NCBI GenBank assembly: GCA_028706995.1
Contig: JAQTVR010000015.1
Coordinates: forward strand, 1-15,913
Direction of reading: 5' to 3'
DNA: 15,913 bases
Origin: Dehalococcoidales bacterium
GTDB lineage: Bacteria; Chloroflexota; Dehalococcoidia; Dehalococcoidales; UBA5627
Shown: positions 15,123-15,913 of the stretch, in pieces
Layout: each line of letters opens with the position of its first letter
Numbering within the stretch: position 1 is the stretch's first letter
Made by a program: the position numbers and the translations under genes
The notes under the pieces: generated by a model
Seen by the model: the letters and a program-made list of their open reading frames with translations, nothing else
Database searches by the model: none
What the model was told of the DNA's origin: nothing

Positions 15123-15510
15123 TTAAATCCATTCAATAATTCCTGATTTTAAAGGTTTTACTGATGTAATATAACTTTCATATGTTATTGTACCAGCAAA
15201 TCCATATTCATTTTCAAGTCTTTCTTCGATTATGTCCAAAGCTTCATTCTCATCTTTTGCAATTACTATGATTTTGTCTATTATATGGCAATCACCACTA
15301 AGATCCTCATATACAAGATTTTGAGTTTCGAAAATTATTTTACTTGGTATATCAGTTTCTAAAGTAATATTACTCCTACCATTACATTTTTTGCACTCAA
15401 GGGAAAAAACGGCATTCTAATTGTTCGATATAGCCATGCCCTTCGCACGTAGTACATTCTTCTACTTTTAATTCTGTTCCACATTTACAACATATAAAAA
15501 TACCTGTCAT
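15123..15510 (-). pseudogene. Frameshifted DnaJ-type zinc-motif protein
   Basis: From the ATG at 15510, behind the shared start box, the frame reads 37 residues (FICCKCGTEL, then CTTCEGHGYIEQLECRFFP) and stops at a TGA (15397-15399). The reading continues without a stop in the +1 frame from about 15401 down to 15123: LECKKCNGRSNITLE ... SGIIEWI. Joined, this gives a protein of about 128 residues with two DnaJ-like CxxCxGxG-type motifs (CTTCEGHGY and CKKCNGR) and a C-terminal alpha/beta part (IIDKIIVIAKDENEALDIIE). The break lies at a run of six A (15404-15409 on the plus strand). A sequencing or assembly error, a real frameshift mutation, or a +1 recoding event at CCT-TGA could each explain it. 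Confidence 0.65.
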
Positions 15511-15522
15511 TTTACGCCTCCT
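15508..15522 (-). promoter_or_regulatory. Shared start box, copy 5 (frameshifted gene)
   Basis: AGGAGGCGTAAAATG on the minus strand. As in copy 2, it encodes EEA and the stop of the upstream edge gene, with ATG one base after the stop. Confidence 0.85.
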
Positions 15523-15913
15523 CATTATCATTTTTCAGAGTGTCGCTTTTTGTACCAAAAGCGACATTAACCTCAACAAAGAAATCAGTCTTTAAAACCA
15601 TAGGGACAATATCATTAACGAGTGCATTAGTGTATTGATTAATTCTTCCACACCATTTGCACATTCTATTATGCTTGTACGAAAGCATGCAGGGACTTCC
15701 TGGAAGGTTCTTCAAGACTAAAGGTATTTCAACCAAATCTTCCTTCTGACAACATTCACGCTCAACCTCAATCGTCTCCTCTGTCTCTTTTGGCATTATA
15801 TTAAATTTGCTATTGTATTCCACATATTTAATCCATCCCGATGTGGAATAATAAAATACTGAACCGCATATATTACAGTATATTATTCCTTTAATAGGAG
15901 ATGCTGTAGAAAA
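15512..15913 (-). CDS. Zinc-ribbon protein, 5' partial at the right edge
   Basis: The frame is open to the window edge, giving 133 visible residues. A GTG at 15823 is possible as a start, but the upstream part encodes a convincing zinc knuckle (YCNICGSVFYY, Cys at 13 and 16 of the visible part), so the gene very likely begins outside the window. Further Cys lie at 54, 55 and 75, with a second knuckle MCKWCGR (85-88). The sequence ends KSDTLKNDNEEA, whose last codons form the next shared start box. It is possibly a zinc-ribbon nucleic-acid or regulatory protein. No family is recognised. Confidence 0.65.
   Translation of the reverse strand, partial: FSTASPIKGIIYCNICGSVFYYSTSGWIKYVEYNSKFNIMPKETEETIEVERECCQKEDLVEIPLVLKNLPGSPCMLSYKHNRMCKWCGRINQYTNALVNDIVPMVLKTDFFVEVNVAFGTKSDTLKNDNEEA
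15541..15566 (-). other. Hairpin at the 3' end of the edge gene
   Basis: TGTCGCTTTT (15541-15550) pairs perfectly with AAAAGCGACA (15557-15566) around a 6-base loop. It lies inside the last codons of the edge gene, with no T run after it on either strand. On the minus strand it ends 18 bases before the AGGAGG of the next gene, the same distance and loop size as the hairpin at 14857-14880. Confidence 0.7.

Overview
This window reads as part of the genome, or an integrated prophage, of a tailed bacteriophage, most likely a short-tailed (podovirus-like) one infecting an uncharacterised bacterium. The DNA is AT-rich. Genes are tightly packed, with strong GGAGG-type ribosome sites and 1-4 base start/stop overlaps, and translation uses the ordinary bacterial code. 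No host housekeeping gene, rRNA, tRNA, CRISPR array or insertion sequence is visible. Host assignment is not possible from what I can see.

Region 1 (about 1-3554, plus strand) holds virion surface genes: the C-terminal part of a tail-tube/stabilisation-like beta protein cut by the left edge, two small appendage proteins sharing a homologous C-terminal module, a fibre-like protein ending in a six-bladed Kelch propeller, and a 74-residue coiled-coil protein. An intrinsic terminator follows at about 3590-3619.

Region 2 (3633-11386, plus strand) holds three consecutive genes that look like an ejection or internal virion set: a Gln/Pro/Gly-rich 317-residue protein, a coiled-coil 345-residue protein, and a giant 1913-residue protein with features of phage 'large polyvalent' or ejection proteins. 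Its N-terminus carries a duplicated GNFDFYDEE motif.

Region 3 (11383-13024, plus strand) holds a short tyrosine recombinase whose start overlaps the stop of the giant gene, and then a helix-turn-helix plus calcineurin-like phosphoesterase fusion. A textbook intrinsic terminator hairpin lies inside the recombinase coding sequence about 150 bases after its start. It could separate late structural transcription from recombinase expression.

Region 4 (13031-15913, minus strand, convergent with the rest) is an accessory block of seven small genes, most of them rich in Cys. They include a nucleoside deoxyribosyltransferase-fold protein, an Ala/Cys-rich protein vaguely like bacterial immunity proteins, several zinc-ribbon-like proteins and one gene interrupted by a frameshift. 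Five genes in a row start with the same box, AGGAGGCGTAAAATG (one copy has a single change). In three cases the box also encodes the last codons of the upstream gene, in two different reading frames. This resembles the 'start-associated sequences' of some mycobacteriophages and suggests a cassette system for gaining and shuffling small genes. It is the most interesting signal in the window.
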